Shown: one piece after another, positions 37,365-44,783 of the stretch
How positions within the stretch are numbered: position 1 is the first letter of the stretch
How the letters are laid out: every line of letters starts with the position of its first letter
Translations under genes and position numbers: made by a program
Assembly (NCBI GenBank): GCA_004346645.1
Contig: SMDA01000005.1
Span: 186,001 to 250,000 of the forward strand
Length of the DNA: 64,000 nucleotides
Origin: Gulbenkiania mobilis
Lineage (GTDB): Bacteria > Pseudomonadota > Gammaproteobacteria > Burkholderiales > Chromobacteriaceae
Direction of reading: 5' to 3'
Notes under the pieces: generated by a model
Told to the model about the DNA's origin: nothing
Databases searched by the model: none
The model's input: the letters and a program-made list of their open reading frames with translations, nothing else

Positions 37365-38107
37365 GCCGTGCCCTCCCCGCTCACGGTGCAGACAGGTGCC
37401 CGGTCCTGCCAGTGGGCGGCTGTCTGTGCGGCGCGCCGCAGGTTGTCGTCGGTGAGCACACTGGCGGTTTCGCCCCAGGCCACCACCTCCCGTGCCAGGA
37501 GCAGCGTGTGGGGAAAATAGGCGCGGACCTGCTCATAATCATGGAGTACCGCGATTACGGTTCGCCCCTCTTCCTGCCAATGACGGATCAGCTCCAGAAG
37601 ATCGAAGGTGGTGCGCGCATCCACCGCATTGAAGGGTTCATCCAGCAGGATCAGGCGTGCGTCCTGGGTCAGGATGCGGGCGAACAGCACCCGCTGGAAC
37701 TGCCCGCTGGAAAGCGCATTGATCGGACGGGCAGCGAAGTCCTTCAGCCCTACTGCAGCCAGCGCATCAGCCACCCTGCCCCGCCCGGCGTGTGTGACCT
37801 GACCGAACAGCCCGGTGCTGTGCCAGAGGCCGGTGGCGACCAGATCGCTGACCGAGACCGGCAGGGAGCGGTCGATTTCCGACTGCTGCGGCAGGTAAGC
37901 AATGTCGCGTCGGGCAAAGCCGGCCAGCTCCACGCTGCCCGAATCAGGCTTAAGCAGGCCCATCATGGTCTTGAGCAGCGTGCTCTTGCCAGCGCCGTTG
38001 GGGCCGAAGATGGCCGTGGCCCGGCCCGGGGCAAACTGGCCGCTGACATGATGCACCGCCGGATGACGCTGGTAGGACACTGTCAGGTTGTTCAGGCGGA
38101 GGCTCAT
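37361..38107 (-). CDS. znuC: Zinc ABC transporter, ATPase
   Basis: 248 aa. Walker A GPNGAGKST at 35-43, ABC signature near NALSSGQFQR, Walker B LILLDEPF, and the H-loop in AVLHD. The ATG at 38107 follows GGAGG and overlaps the stop of the upstream 49-aa gene by four bases. Metal specificity comes from its partners and from the linked zur gene. Confidence 0.94.
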   Translation of the reverse strand: MSLRLNNLTVSYQRHPAVHHVSGQFAPGRATAIFGPNGAGKSTLLKTMMGLLKPDSGSVELAGFARRDIAYLPQQSEIDRSLPVSVSDLVATGLWHSTGLFGQVTHAGRGRVADALAAVGLKDFAARPINALSSGQFQRVLFARILTQDARLILLDEPFNAVDARTTFDLLELIRHWQEEGRTVIAVLHDYEQVRAYFPHTLLLAREVVAWGETASVLTDDNLRRAAQTAAHWQDRAPVCTVSGEGTA

Positions 38108-38253
38108 GCCGCCTCCTTCAGTGCCCAGAAAACCACCAGCCACAGGCCGGTGAGCACCGTGCAGGCCAAGAGCAGTCTCTGCCAGGCCGCCATGCCCAGC
38201 AGGCTGATGCGCGGACCAGGGTTGGCCGAAGGCCGGTTGAAGTGTGAATGCAT
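38104..38253 (-). CDS. Small membrane protein of the zinc operon, unknown function
   Basis: 49 aa. It begins MHSHFNRPSANPGPRIS and has a single hydrophobic segment from about residue 22 to 44 (RLLLACTVLTGLWLVVFWAL), ending KEAA. The N-terminus has two His close together. The stop overlaps the znuC ATG by four bases, which is strong evidence that it is translated. The GTTGGCCGAA repeat at 38221 is inside the gene and encodes PSANP. I know no family name. A role in assembly or regulation of the transporter is only inferred from position. Confidence 0.65.
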   Translation of the reverse strand: MHSHFNRPSANPGPRISLLGMAAWQRLLLACTVLTGLWLVVFWALKEAA

Positions 38254-38269
38254 GGTTGTTAAGGGTTGG

Positions 38270-39187
38270 TTATTTTTCCAGGCACGCGCGCAGGCGCATC
38301 TCTACGGCTTCCGAGTCGAAGGCGGGAGCGATCAGTTCGAAGCGGCTATCACGGCGCCAGGCCACCTGGCTTGCACCCCACTGCCCCTCTGCCCAGTTCA
38401 GCCAGACCCAGCTATCCAATACACGGAAGACCCCTTTGGCGCGCACAAGTCCCGGCACCTGTCCGGGCAGGCTGTCGAAGAAAGCGGTGAGCGCTTCACC
38501 GCTAAAGCTGGCATCGGCAGCAAACGTCCAGCCGATGGACTGCCAGTCACTGGGCGTGCCGCGTGGGGCAGCAGGTCGGTAACGTGGCTTGGCCACCACG
38601 GCAGCATTCAGCCAACCCAGCTCCACCGCACCCTGCCGGGTCTCGGCCACTAGCGCCTTGGCTGGGAACAGAGCAGCGGCCTGTTCGCGGAAGGCCGCCA
38701 TCGTCACGGCGTCGGCCATGTCGGTCTTGTTGGCCACCAGGACGTCGGCAATCGCAATCTGATCGCGATACAGCGGCTGGCGGGCATAGTCGGGGCTGAC
38801 GAACTGGCGCGGGTCTACCAACGTCAGCACGGCGGCCACCTCCAGCGCATTGCCAAGGGGCGGCTCGCGTAGCTCGTCAATAACGCTTGCGGCGTGAGCC
38901 AGCCCGCTCGCCTCGATCAGCAGTCGGTCGGGGCGTTCGCGGCGCAACAGAGTGGCCACGGTGGCGGTCATCTGCGGGCCTGCCACGCAGCACAGGCAGC
39001 CGCCGGCGATCTCGGCCACCGGCACATCGCCGGTTGTCAGCGCCGCTCCGTCGATGCCGATCTCGCCGAATTCATTGACAATGATCGCCCAGCGCTCGCC
39101 GGCTGGCCGCTGCTGCAGCAGGTTGAGCAAGGCGGTGGTTTTGCCAACGCCAAGGAAGCCGGTAATCAGGTTGACCGGGGTTTTCAT
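38270..39187 (-). CDS. COG0523 (CobW/ZNG1-like) metal-chaperone GTPase
   Basis: 305 aa. G1 motif GFLGVGKTT at 10-18, metal-binding CxCC at C64-L-C66-C67 in GGCLCC, and the NKTD base-recognition motif in DVLVANKTD. The C-terminal CobW_C domain ends at the last residues. Family members deliver zinc to client enzymes in zinc-poor cells. Linkage to zur and znu makes a zinc role likely, and a cobalamin role unlikely. Its ATG overlaps the zur stop by four bases. Confidence 0.92.
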   Translation of the reverse strand: MKTPVNLITGFLGVGKTTALLNLLQQRPAGERWAIIVNEFGEIGIDGAALTTGDVPVAEIAGGCLCCVAGPQMTATVATLLRRERPDRLLIEASGLAHAASVIDELREPPLGNALEVAAVLTLVDPRQFVSPDYARQPLYRDQIAIADVLVANKTDMADAVTMAAFREQAAALFPAKALVAETRQGAVELGWLNAAVVAKPRYRPAAPRGTPSDWQSIGWTFAADASFSGEALTAFFDSLPGQVPGLVRAKGVFRVLDSWVWLNWAEGQWGASQVAWRRDSRFELIAPAFDSEAVEMRLRACLEK

Positions 39188-39618
39188 GCATGACACTCCT
39201 TGCAGGTGCCGGTAAGAACCAGATTCTGGCGGCGTGGGGCAAAGCCGCGCTCGGCGGCGGCCTGATGCAGCATGTCCAGGCTGTTGGTGGCATCGGCTTC
39301 TTCCACCAGGCCACAGCGTTCGCAAACCAGGATCAAGCCTTCATGGGCGCATTCGAAATGCGGGCAGACGATGAAGCCGTTGAGGGCATCCACGCGGTGG
39401 AGCAGGCCCTGCTCCACCAGGAAATCCAGTGCCCGGTAGACGGTGGGTGGGGCTGCTGCGCCACGCTCCCGCTGCAGGTCCGCCAGCACCTGGTACGCCT
39501 TGACCACGCCCGGCTGGCTTAGTACCAGCGCCAGCACCTGGCGGCGCAGGGCGGTCAGCTTGGAGCCGCGCGCTTCGCAGTAACGCTCGGCGGCGGCCAG
39601 GTAATCGTCGGGGGACAT
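39184..39618 (-). CDS. zur: Zinc uptake regulator, Fur family
   Basis: 144 aa. Winged-helix N-terminus (LTALRRQVLALVLS, PPTVYRALDFLVEQGLLHRV) and a Fur-type dimerisation half. Structural zinc cysteines C99-C102 (CERC) and C139-C142 (CKEC) are present, with HFECAHEG providing regulatory ligands. First gene of the operon zur-GTPase-small protein-znuC-znuB-znuA, with a perfect Zur-box-like palindrome 28 bases upstream, so it very probably represses its own operon. Confidence 0.93.
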   Translation of the reverse strand: MSPDDYLAAAERYCEARGSKLTALRRQVLALVLSQPGVVKAYQVLADLQRERGAAAPPTVYRALDFLVEQGLLHRVDALNGFIVCPHFECAHEGLILVCERCGLVEEADATNSLDMLHQAAAERGFAPRRQNLVLTGTCKECHA

Positions 39619-39645
39619 GGCAGGCTCTCCGGATGAAGGGCGTAA

Positions 39646-39660
39646 TGTTATACAATAACA
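39646..39660. promoter_or_regulatory. Zur box upstream of zur
   Basis: A perfect palindrome TGTTAT-ACA-ATAACA. It matches the core of known proteobacterial Zur operators (TGTTATNNNATAACA-like). It overlaps a possible -10 on the minus strand (TATAAC), so bound Zur-Zn would block the promoter of the operon. Confidence 0.8.
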
Positions 39661-39754
39661 ATCAGGTTAACAATGCTTAACACCTGTCGGCTTTCGACCG
39701 TCATGCCAACGTGCTAGTGTTGCAATGCTTACCGACTCCAAAAGAGGAAACGTC

Positions 39755-40189
39755 ATGCTGAAGAAAACCCTGCTGATCGCCTTGGCCCTGGCCTGTCCGC
39801 TGACTGCCCTGGCCGCCACCGACCCGATCACCGCCCGCAAGGAAGTGTTCAAGCAGTACAAGGAAACCGTTGGCCCGATGGGCAAGATGGTCAAGGGCGA
39901 CATGCCCTACAACAAGGACGAGTTTGCCAAGCTGGCGACCCGTCTGGACACCCTCGCCCAGCAACCGTGGCAGCACTTCACCCCCGGCAGCGACAAAGGC
40001 AAAACCGATGCCAAGGCGGAAATCTGGAGCAAGCCTGCCGAGTTCAAGCAGGCCGTGGATACCCACAAGGCAGAGGTGGCCAAGCTGCGTCAGGTGGCGG
40101 CTACCGGCAATCTGGACCAGATCCGGCCGCAGTTTGGCGCCGTGCAGAAAACCTGCAAGGCCTGTCACGACAGTTTCCGCAGCGAATGA
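39755..40189 (+). CDS. Cytochrome c' family protein (first of two)
   Basis: 144 aa. Signal peptide ending PLTALAA; four-helix-bundle cytochrome c' with the heme site CKACH close to the C-terminus, the usual place. I take the ATG at 39755 after AGAGGAAA. Cytochromes c' are periplasmic and linked to NO binding or electron transfer. The gene has its own terminator, and a paralogue follows. Confidence 0.92.
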   Translation: MLKKTLLIALALACPLTALAATDPITARKEVFKQYKETVGPMGKMVKGDMPYNKDEFAKLATRLDTLAQQPWQHFTPGSDKGKTDAKAEIWSKPAEFKQAVDTHKAEVAKLRQVAATGNLDQIRPQFGAVQKTCKACHDSFRSE

Positions 40190-40205
40190 TTTTTGCTGCA
40201 TCCTG

Positions 40206-40236
40206 CAGCCCGGCCTCTTGGCGGGGCTGTTTTTTT
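40206..40236 (+). terminator. Terminator between the two cytochrome c' genes
   Basis: A 10-bp stem with one mismatch (CAGCCCGGCC against GGCGGGGCTG), loop TCTT, then seven T. Read-through would be needed to express the second gene from the first promoter. Confidence 0.8.
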
Positions 40237-40279
40237 GGCGCACGATGAGCGTTTTGTCGTGCCCAATCCAGAGGAAGCA

Positions 40280-40723
40280 ATGAAACAGCGTTTGTACGCC
40301 CTCGCCTGGCTGATGCTGGGCGCCGTGGCTGCGCCTGTCTTGGCCGCAACCCCCACCGAAGCACGGGTCACCGCTTTCAAGACCATGCTACGCACTTTCG
40401 AGCCGATGGGGCTGGTCGTGCGTGAGCAGGAGCCCTATCGCAAGGACGCCTTTGCCAAGCAGGCTGCCACCCTCAAGACCCTGGCCGCGGAGCCGTTCAA
40501 GTACTTCCCCGCTGGTAGCGCGGATGCCAAAAGTCGGGCCAAGCCGGAAATCTGGAGCCAGGCCCCGCGTTTTGCCGAAGCGCGCACACGCTTCCTGACA
40601 GCAGTGGATGGGCTGAATGCCGCAGCTCAGACCGGAGACCGTGCCGCCATCCGCAAGGCTTATGGTGAGGTGGCACAGGGCTGCAAGAGCTGTCACGACG
40701 CCTTCCGGGGGCCCGAGAAGTAA
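40280..40723 (+). CDS. Cytochrome c' family protein (second of two)
   Basis: 147 aa, paralogue of the gene just upstream. Signal peptide ending APVLAA, C-terminal heme site CKSCH. The middle FEPMGLVVREQEPYRKDAFAKQA aligns well with the first copy. The ATG at 40280 follows AGAGGAAGCA. It ends at a terminator shared with a convergent cytochrome b561, a likely electron-transfer partner. Confidence 0.9.
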   Translation: MKQRLYALAWLMLGAVAAPVLAATPTEARVTAFKTMLRTFEPMGLVVREQEPYRKDAFAKQAATLKTLAAEPFKYFPAGSADAKSRAKPEIWSQAPRFAEARTRFLTAVDGLNAAAQTGDRAAIRKAYGEVAQGCKSCHDAFRGPEK

Positions 40724-40741
40724 GTAAGGTTGGCCGAAGAC

Positions 40742-40770
40742 AAAAAAGCCCGGCGATTCCGGGCTTTTTT
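40742..40770. terminator. Bidirectional terminator between cytochrome c' and b561 genes
   Basis: A 12-bp perfect stem (AAAAAAGCCCGG/CCGGGCTTTTTT) with a 5-base loop. A GTTGGCCGAA repeat (40729-40738) sits between the cytochrome stop codon and this hairpin. Confidence 0.9.
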
Positions 40771-40784
40771 GATGGGGGCGTGGG

Positions 40785-41429
40785 TTAAATCCTTGTCAGG
40801 CTCCACACCGCCACCCCGATGAGGGCAAATACGACCAGCGCCAGCCAGCCCGGGGCAAAGCGCAGGGCCGGTGGCTGCAGCGGCTGCTCAGCGCGACCGG
40901 TCAGCATGGGTCGCACCAGGTTCTGCCGTTTCACCAGGCGGTAGAAAAAGATGGCCCCGACGTGCAGGAGGACCAGCCCCAGCAGCAGGTTGAAGTTGGC
41001 TTCGTGCAGACCCGTCAGGCGCTCAGCCACGCTCGCGTCCACGAAACGCGCCAAGGGGCCGTCGAACAGATAGCTGTCGGTGTCGGCGGCAAACAGCCCG
41101 GTACCGGTCTGCACCAGCAGCACCAGCAGCATGAGGGCCACCATCCAGCCGCCCAAGGGATTGTGCCCGGGCGCAGCAGTTTCTCCAGCCAGGTAGCGGC
41201 GGATCGCGGCCGGTCCACGCAGGAAACGGGCAAACCGTGCGGTATCACTGCCGATCAGTCCCCACACCACCCGAAACAGAACCAGCGTCAGCACCGCCAG
41301 CCCCGCCCGGATGTGCCACGCCAACCAGTCCCCACCCTGTTCGGCCGTCCACCACATGATTCCGAACAGCAGCACCAGCACCCAATGGAAAAGACGTGTC
41401 GGTACGTCCCACAGTCGATTGTCCTGCAT
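40785..41429 (-). CDS. Cytochrome b561-type membrane protein
   Basis: 214 aa, four main membrane segments plus a C-terminal one. Heme-ligating His candidates: H15 in RLFHWVLV, H39 in AWHIRAG, and two near the third and fourth segments (GLHEANFN, VLLHVGAIFF). The family hands electrons from quinol to small cytochromes c. Convergent with two cytochrome c' genes. The ATG at 41429 is preceded by GGAGAAA. Confidence 0.9.
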   Translation of the reverse strand: MQDNRLWDVPTRLFHWVLVLLFGIMWWTAEQGGDWLAWHIRAGLAVLTLVLFRVVWGLIGSDTARFARFLRGPAAIRRYLAGETAAPGHNPLGGWMVALMLLVLLVQTGTGLFAADTDSYLFDGPLARFVDASVAERLTGLHEANFNLLLGLVLLHVGAIFFYRLVKRQNLVRPMLTGRAEQPLQPPALRFAPGWLALVVFALIGVAVWSLTRI

Positions 41430-41523
41430 GGTTTTCTCCAGAGAAGGTCTACGTTGCCATTGTGCTCCGCATCACGCCGTTGGCATAGTGCAGCATTGTT
41501 AAGGGCTGTTAAGCGAACCCAAC

Positions 41524-41550
41524 AATAAAAACGGGCGCCGCAGCGCCCGT
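41524..41550 (-). terminator. Terminator of the lip operon
   Basis: Minus-strand hairpin ACGGGCGC/GCGCCCGT with a 4-base loop followed by TTTTATT. A GTTGGCCGAA repeat (41557-41566, reverse) lies between it and the lipA stop, the same layout as at 40729. Confidence 0.85.
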
Positions 41551-41573
41551 GGTTCTTTCGGCCAACCTTTTGC

Positions 41574-42521
41574 TCATACCCCAGCGCCGTGTGCCTGCTG
41601 GTCGGCATGGTAGCTGGAACGCACCATGGCACCGACTGCCGCATGCTTGAAACCCATGGCGTACGCTTCGGTTTCGAACATGCGGAAAGTGTCGGGGTGA
41701 ACGTAGCGCAGCACCGGCAGATGGCCGTCTGAGGGCTGGAGATACTGGCCGATGGTAATCATGTCTACGTCGTGGGCGCGCATGTCACGCATCACTTCAA
41801 GGATTTCCTCGTCGGTCTCCCCCAGACCCACCATCAGCCCGGACTTGGTCAGCACTTCGGGGTTGCGTGCCTTGTAATCCTTGAGCAGGGTCAGAGAGTG
41901 CTGGTAATCGGCACCGGGACGGGCCTGCTTGTAAAGGCGGGGCACGGTTTCCAGATTATGGTTCATCACGTCCGGACGGGTGGTCGTGAGGATGTCCACG
42001 GCGATCTCCAGACGGCCGCGGAAATCGGGCACCAGCACTTCGATCTGGGTATGGGGCGAACGACTGCGCACCGCGGCAATGCAGTCGGCAAAGTGCTGGG
42101 CACCGCCGTCGCGAAGGTCGTCGCGGTCCACCGAGGTCACCACGACATAACGGAGCTTGAGCGCAGCCACGGTGTCGGCGAGGTGCGTCGGCTCGTTTGG
42201 GTCCAGCGGATTGGGACGGCCATGGCCCACGTCACAGAAGGGGCAGCGTCGAGTGCAGATATCACCCATGATCATGAAAGTGGCCGTGCCTTTACTGAAG
42301 CACTCACCGATGTTGGGGCAGGTGGCCTCCTCGCAAACGGTGTGCAGCTTCTGATCGCGCAGGATCTGCTTGATCTCGGTGAAGCGCTGGCCGTTGGGCA
42401 GCTTGGCGCGAATCCACTCGGGCTTCTTCAGCTTTTCCTCGAGCGGCACGATCTTGATGGGGATGCGGGCCGTCTTGGCCGCGCCCTTGTGCTTGATGCC
42501 TGCCTGGTTTTCCAGCTTCAT
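41574..42521 (-). CDS. lipA: Lipoyl synthase
   Basis: 315 aa, radical SAM enzyme inserting two sulfurs into octanoyl groups. Both iron-sulfur sets are present: the auxiliary C63-C68-C74 ([12 protein letters not shown]) and the radical SAM C89-C93-C96 (CTRRCPFC). The C-terminal SSYHADQQA keeps the conserved serine ligand. I take the ATG at 42521, which overlaps the lipB stop by four bases. Confidence 0.97.
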   Translation of the reverse strand: MKLENQAGIKHKGAAKTARIPIKIVPLEEKLKKPEWIRAKLPNGQRFTEIKQILRDQKLHTVCEEATCPNIGECFSKGTATFMIMGDICTRRCPFCDVGHGRPNPLDPNEPTHLADTVAALKLRYVVVTSVDRDDLRDGGAQHFADCIAAVRSRSPHTQIEVLVPDFRGRLEIAVDILTTTRPDVMNHNLETVPRLYKQARPGADYQHSLTLLKDYKARNPEVLTKSGLMVGLGETDEEILEVMRDMRAHDVDMITIGQYLQPSDGHLPVLRYVHPDTFRMFETEAYAMGFKHAAVGAMVRSSYHADQQAHGAGV

Positions 42522-43141
42522 TCTGTCCTCTCCGTCACCGCCAGGTGGCGTTCGATGTGAGGCAGAAGGCGCTTGGCCGTTTCTGCCACCGTCCACGACA
42601 CGCCCAGATCCTTCAAACGCGTTACCCTGAGGTTGGCATAACCGCAGGGGTTGATCCAGCCGAACGGCGTCAGGTCCATGTCCACGTTGAGCGAAAGCCC
42701 GTGATAGACCGCGCCGTTTTTTATTCTCAGCCCCAGCGAGGCAATCTTTGCCCCGTCCACATAGACCCCGGGGGCGTTTACATCCCCGTTGGCCTTGATC
42801 CCGGCTTCCGCCAAGGTGTCGATCACGGCCTGCTCGATGCGCCGCACCAGTTCACGCACGCCGATGTCCATGCGCTTGAAGTCCACCAGGAGATAGACCA
42901 CCAGCTGGCCGGGGCCGTGATAGGTCACCTGTCCGCCGCGGTCGGTCTTTACCACCGGAATTTCGGTTCGGCGCAACAGGTGCTCTTCCTTGCCGGCCAG
43001 CCCCAGCGTATAGACGGCCGGGTGCTCCAGCACCCACAACTCGTCGGCTGTACCTGCGGTGCGGGCATCGGTCAGGGCCTGCATGGCGCGCCAGGTCGGC
43101 TCGTAGTCCACCAGCCCCAGATGCTTGACGACCCGTTCCAC
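42518..43141 (-). CDS. lipB: Octanoyltransferase
   Basis: 207 aa. Moves octanoate from acyl carrier protein to lipoyl domains. Signature [13 protein letters not shown] at 68-80, catalytic K132 in [10 protein letters not shown] and C166 in INPCGYAN. The start is GTG at 43141. It sits between ybeD and lipA as in most proteobacteria. Confidence 0.96.
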   Translation of the reverse strand: MERVVKHLGLVDYEPTWRAMQALTDARTAGTADELWVLEHPAVYTLGLAGKEEHLLRRTEIPVVKTDRGGQVTYHGPGQLVVYLLVDFKRMDIGVRELVRRIEQAVIDTLAEAGIKANGDVNAPGVYVDGAKIASLGLRIKNGAVYHGLSLNVDMDLTPFGWINPCGYANLRVTRLKDLGVSWTVAETAKRLLPHIERHLAVTERTE

Positions 43142-43142
43142 C

Positions 43143-43409
43143 TTAGAACACCACCTTGACCATCGGATGGCCCGTTAGGGCGCGGTACAGATCGTCGAGC
43201 TGGGTACGGGAAGTGGCCGTTACCGTGACGGTTACCGAGGTGTAGCGGCCGCTGGAGCTGCCACGCAGTTCGATATCGTCGTCGGCCAGGTCGGGCGCGT
43301 GCACGCGCACCACCTCGACGATGGTGCTGACGAAGGTATCGTGGTGCTCGCCCATGATCTTCAGAGGAAAACGGCAGGGAAATTCCAGCAGTTCGGCGCG
43401 TTCGGTCAT
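43143..43409 (-). CDS. ybeD: YbeD family protein (DUF493)
   Basis: 88 aa, ferredoxin-like fold resembling the regulatory domain of allosteric enzymes. It starts [20 protein letters not shown] and contains [27 protein letters not shown]. It is genetically tied to lipoate synthesis (dac-ybeD-lipB-lipA order), though its biochemical role is unknown. The ATG at 43409 is chosen over the longer frame. Confidence 0.92.
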   Translation of the reverse strand: MTERAELLEFPCRFPLKIMGEHHDTFVSTIVEVVRVHAPDLADDDIELRGSSSGRYTSVTVTVTATSRTQLDDLYRALTGHPMVKVVF

Positions 43410-43427
43410 GACTAGTCTTTCTGCAGG

Positions 43428-43448
43428 GCCGGGTGGTGTCCACCCGGC
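43428..43448. other. Perfect hairpin between dac and ybeD
   Basis: GCCGGGTGG/CCACCCGGC, a 9-bp stem with a 3-base loop and no T-run, so not a standard terminator. On the minus strand it lies between the dac stop and the ybeD start and may adjust mRNA stability between the two cistrons. Confidence 0.6.
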
Positions 43449-43455
43449 ACGAAGA

Positions 43456-44598
43456 TTACAGCCCAAGCAGCAGTTTCAGGCTGTCGATCAGGCGACTGAA
43501 GAAGCCGCCCTCCTCCACTGTCTGCAGGGCGACCACCGGCTGCTCCACCACCGGCTTGCCGTCCAGGCTGACCTTCAGCGTGCCCACCACCTGTCCTGCG
43601 CGGACCGGCGCGATCATCGGCTGGCGCGTAGTCAGGTCAGCCTTGAGGCGGCCGGCCTGCCCCTTGGGGACGGTGGCGTAGATGTCGCGGGTGAATCCAA
43701 CAGGCACGGTTGCACCCGCACCCTTGTACACGGTGACCGTGGAAACCGGCTTCTTGCCCGCATAAAGTTTGGGCGTATCGAAAAACTGCAAGCCGTAGTT
43801 GAGCAGCTTGGAGCTTTCCACCGCGCGCGCTTCCTCGCTGGCGGTGCCGACCACCACCGAAACCACCCTGCGGCCATCGCGCCGGCTGGAGGCGATCAGG
43901 TTGTAGCCGGCGCTGTCGGTGTGGCCGGTCTTCATGCCATCCACGTTGGGGTCGCGATAAAGCAGCAGGTTCCGGTTTGGCTGGGTGATGTTGTTATAGG
44001 TAAACGACTTCATCGAGTAGATGGGGTAAAACTCGGGAAAGTCGCGGATGATCGCACCCGCCAGGGTGTTGAGGTCGCGCACTGTGGTGTAGTGCTGCGG
44101 CCCGGGTAGGCCAGTGGCGTTCTCGAAGTGGGTGTTCTTCATGCCCAGTCGACGTGCTTCGGCCGACATCATCTGGGCAAACACTTCCTCGCTGCCGGCG
44201 ATGGCTTCGGCCAAGGTGACGCAGGCATCGTTGCCCGACTGCACGATCATGCCCTTGATCAGGTCATCGACACGGGCCGGCTTCTTCGGGTCCAGGAACA
44301 TCCGCGAGCCTTCGGTCTTCCAGCCCCGCTGGGAAACTGTCAGGGTCTGTTCGAGCGAGAGGCGCTTTTCCCGGATGGCCTTGAAGGTGAGGTAGGCCGT
44401 CATCAGCTTGGTGAGCGACGCCGGCTCCACACGCGCGTCGGGATCGCGCGCCGCGAGCACCTGCCCGCTGTAGAAGTCGGTGAGGAAATAAGCCTTGCCG
44501 GCGATTTCCGGAACAGGGGGTACAAAGGGCGCGGCGGCAAACGACATCATCGGCAGAGCCAGGGCCGCGGCGGCAAATAAGCGGGAGATTCGTTTCAT
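43456..44598 (-). CDS. dacC: D-alanyl-D-alanine carboxypeptidase (PBP5/6 type)
   Basis: 380 aa. Signal peptide ending PMMSFAAA. The three penicillin-binding motifs are SLTK (61-64), SGN (121-123) and KTG (223-225). A C-terminal PBP5 domain precedes an amphipathic anchor helix at the extreme end (FSRLIDSLKLLLGL). It trims pentapeptides in the periplasm. First gene of the minus-strand dac-ybeD-lipB-lipA set, divergent from ilvA. The symbol could equally be dacA; the sequence does not decide. Confidence 0.93.
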   Translation of the reverse strand: MKRISRLFAAAALALPMMSFAAAPFVPPVPEIAGKAYFLTDFYSGQVLAARDPDARVEPASLTKLMTAYLTFKAIREKRLSLEQTLTVSQRGWKTEGSRMFLDPKKPARVDDLIKGMIVQSGNDACVTLAEAIAGSEEVFAQMMSAEARRLGMKNTHFENATGLPGPQHYTTVRDLNTLAGAIIRDFPEFYPIYSMKSFTYNNITQPNRNLLLYRDPNVDGMKTGHTDSAGYNLIASSRRDGRRVVSVVVGTASEEARAVESSKLLNYGLQFFDTPKLYAGKKPVSTVTVYKGAGATVPVGFTRDIYATVPKGQAGRLKADLTTRQPMIAPVRAGQVVGTLKVSLDGKPVVEQPVVALQTVEEGGFFSRLIDSLKLLLGL

Positions 44599-44730
44599 GG
44601 TGGGGACAGCGTTGGTGAAGGACGCAAATCAATCAGCCGCTGATTATACACCGCCTGCGCCTGCTTAGGCGGCAGAAGGCCCGCAAGGCGTGCTGCGGTG
44701 CAAAACGCGCTTTCCCGCAGGCAATAAGTT

Positions 44731-44757
44731 TTGCTAACCTGCCTGAATCCTTATAAA
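44731..44757 (+). promoter_or_regulatory. Candidate ilvA promoter
   Basis: TTGCTA (44731-44736) and TATAAA (44752-44757) with a 15-bp gap, 26 bases before the ilvA ATG. The short spacing lowers confidence. The 185-base spacer between divergent dac and ilvA holds nothing else recognised. Confidence 0.4.
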
Positions 44758-44783
44758 GCATACATAACAGACAAAGAGTCATT

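Noticed and set aside
39661-39690. Second Zur-like site GTTAA-6-TTAAC beside the Zur box
   Set aside because: The arms are only five bases and the spacing differs from the Zur palindrome; AT-rich promoter sequence explains it.
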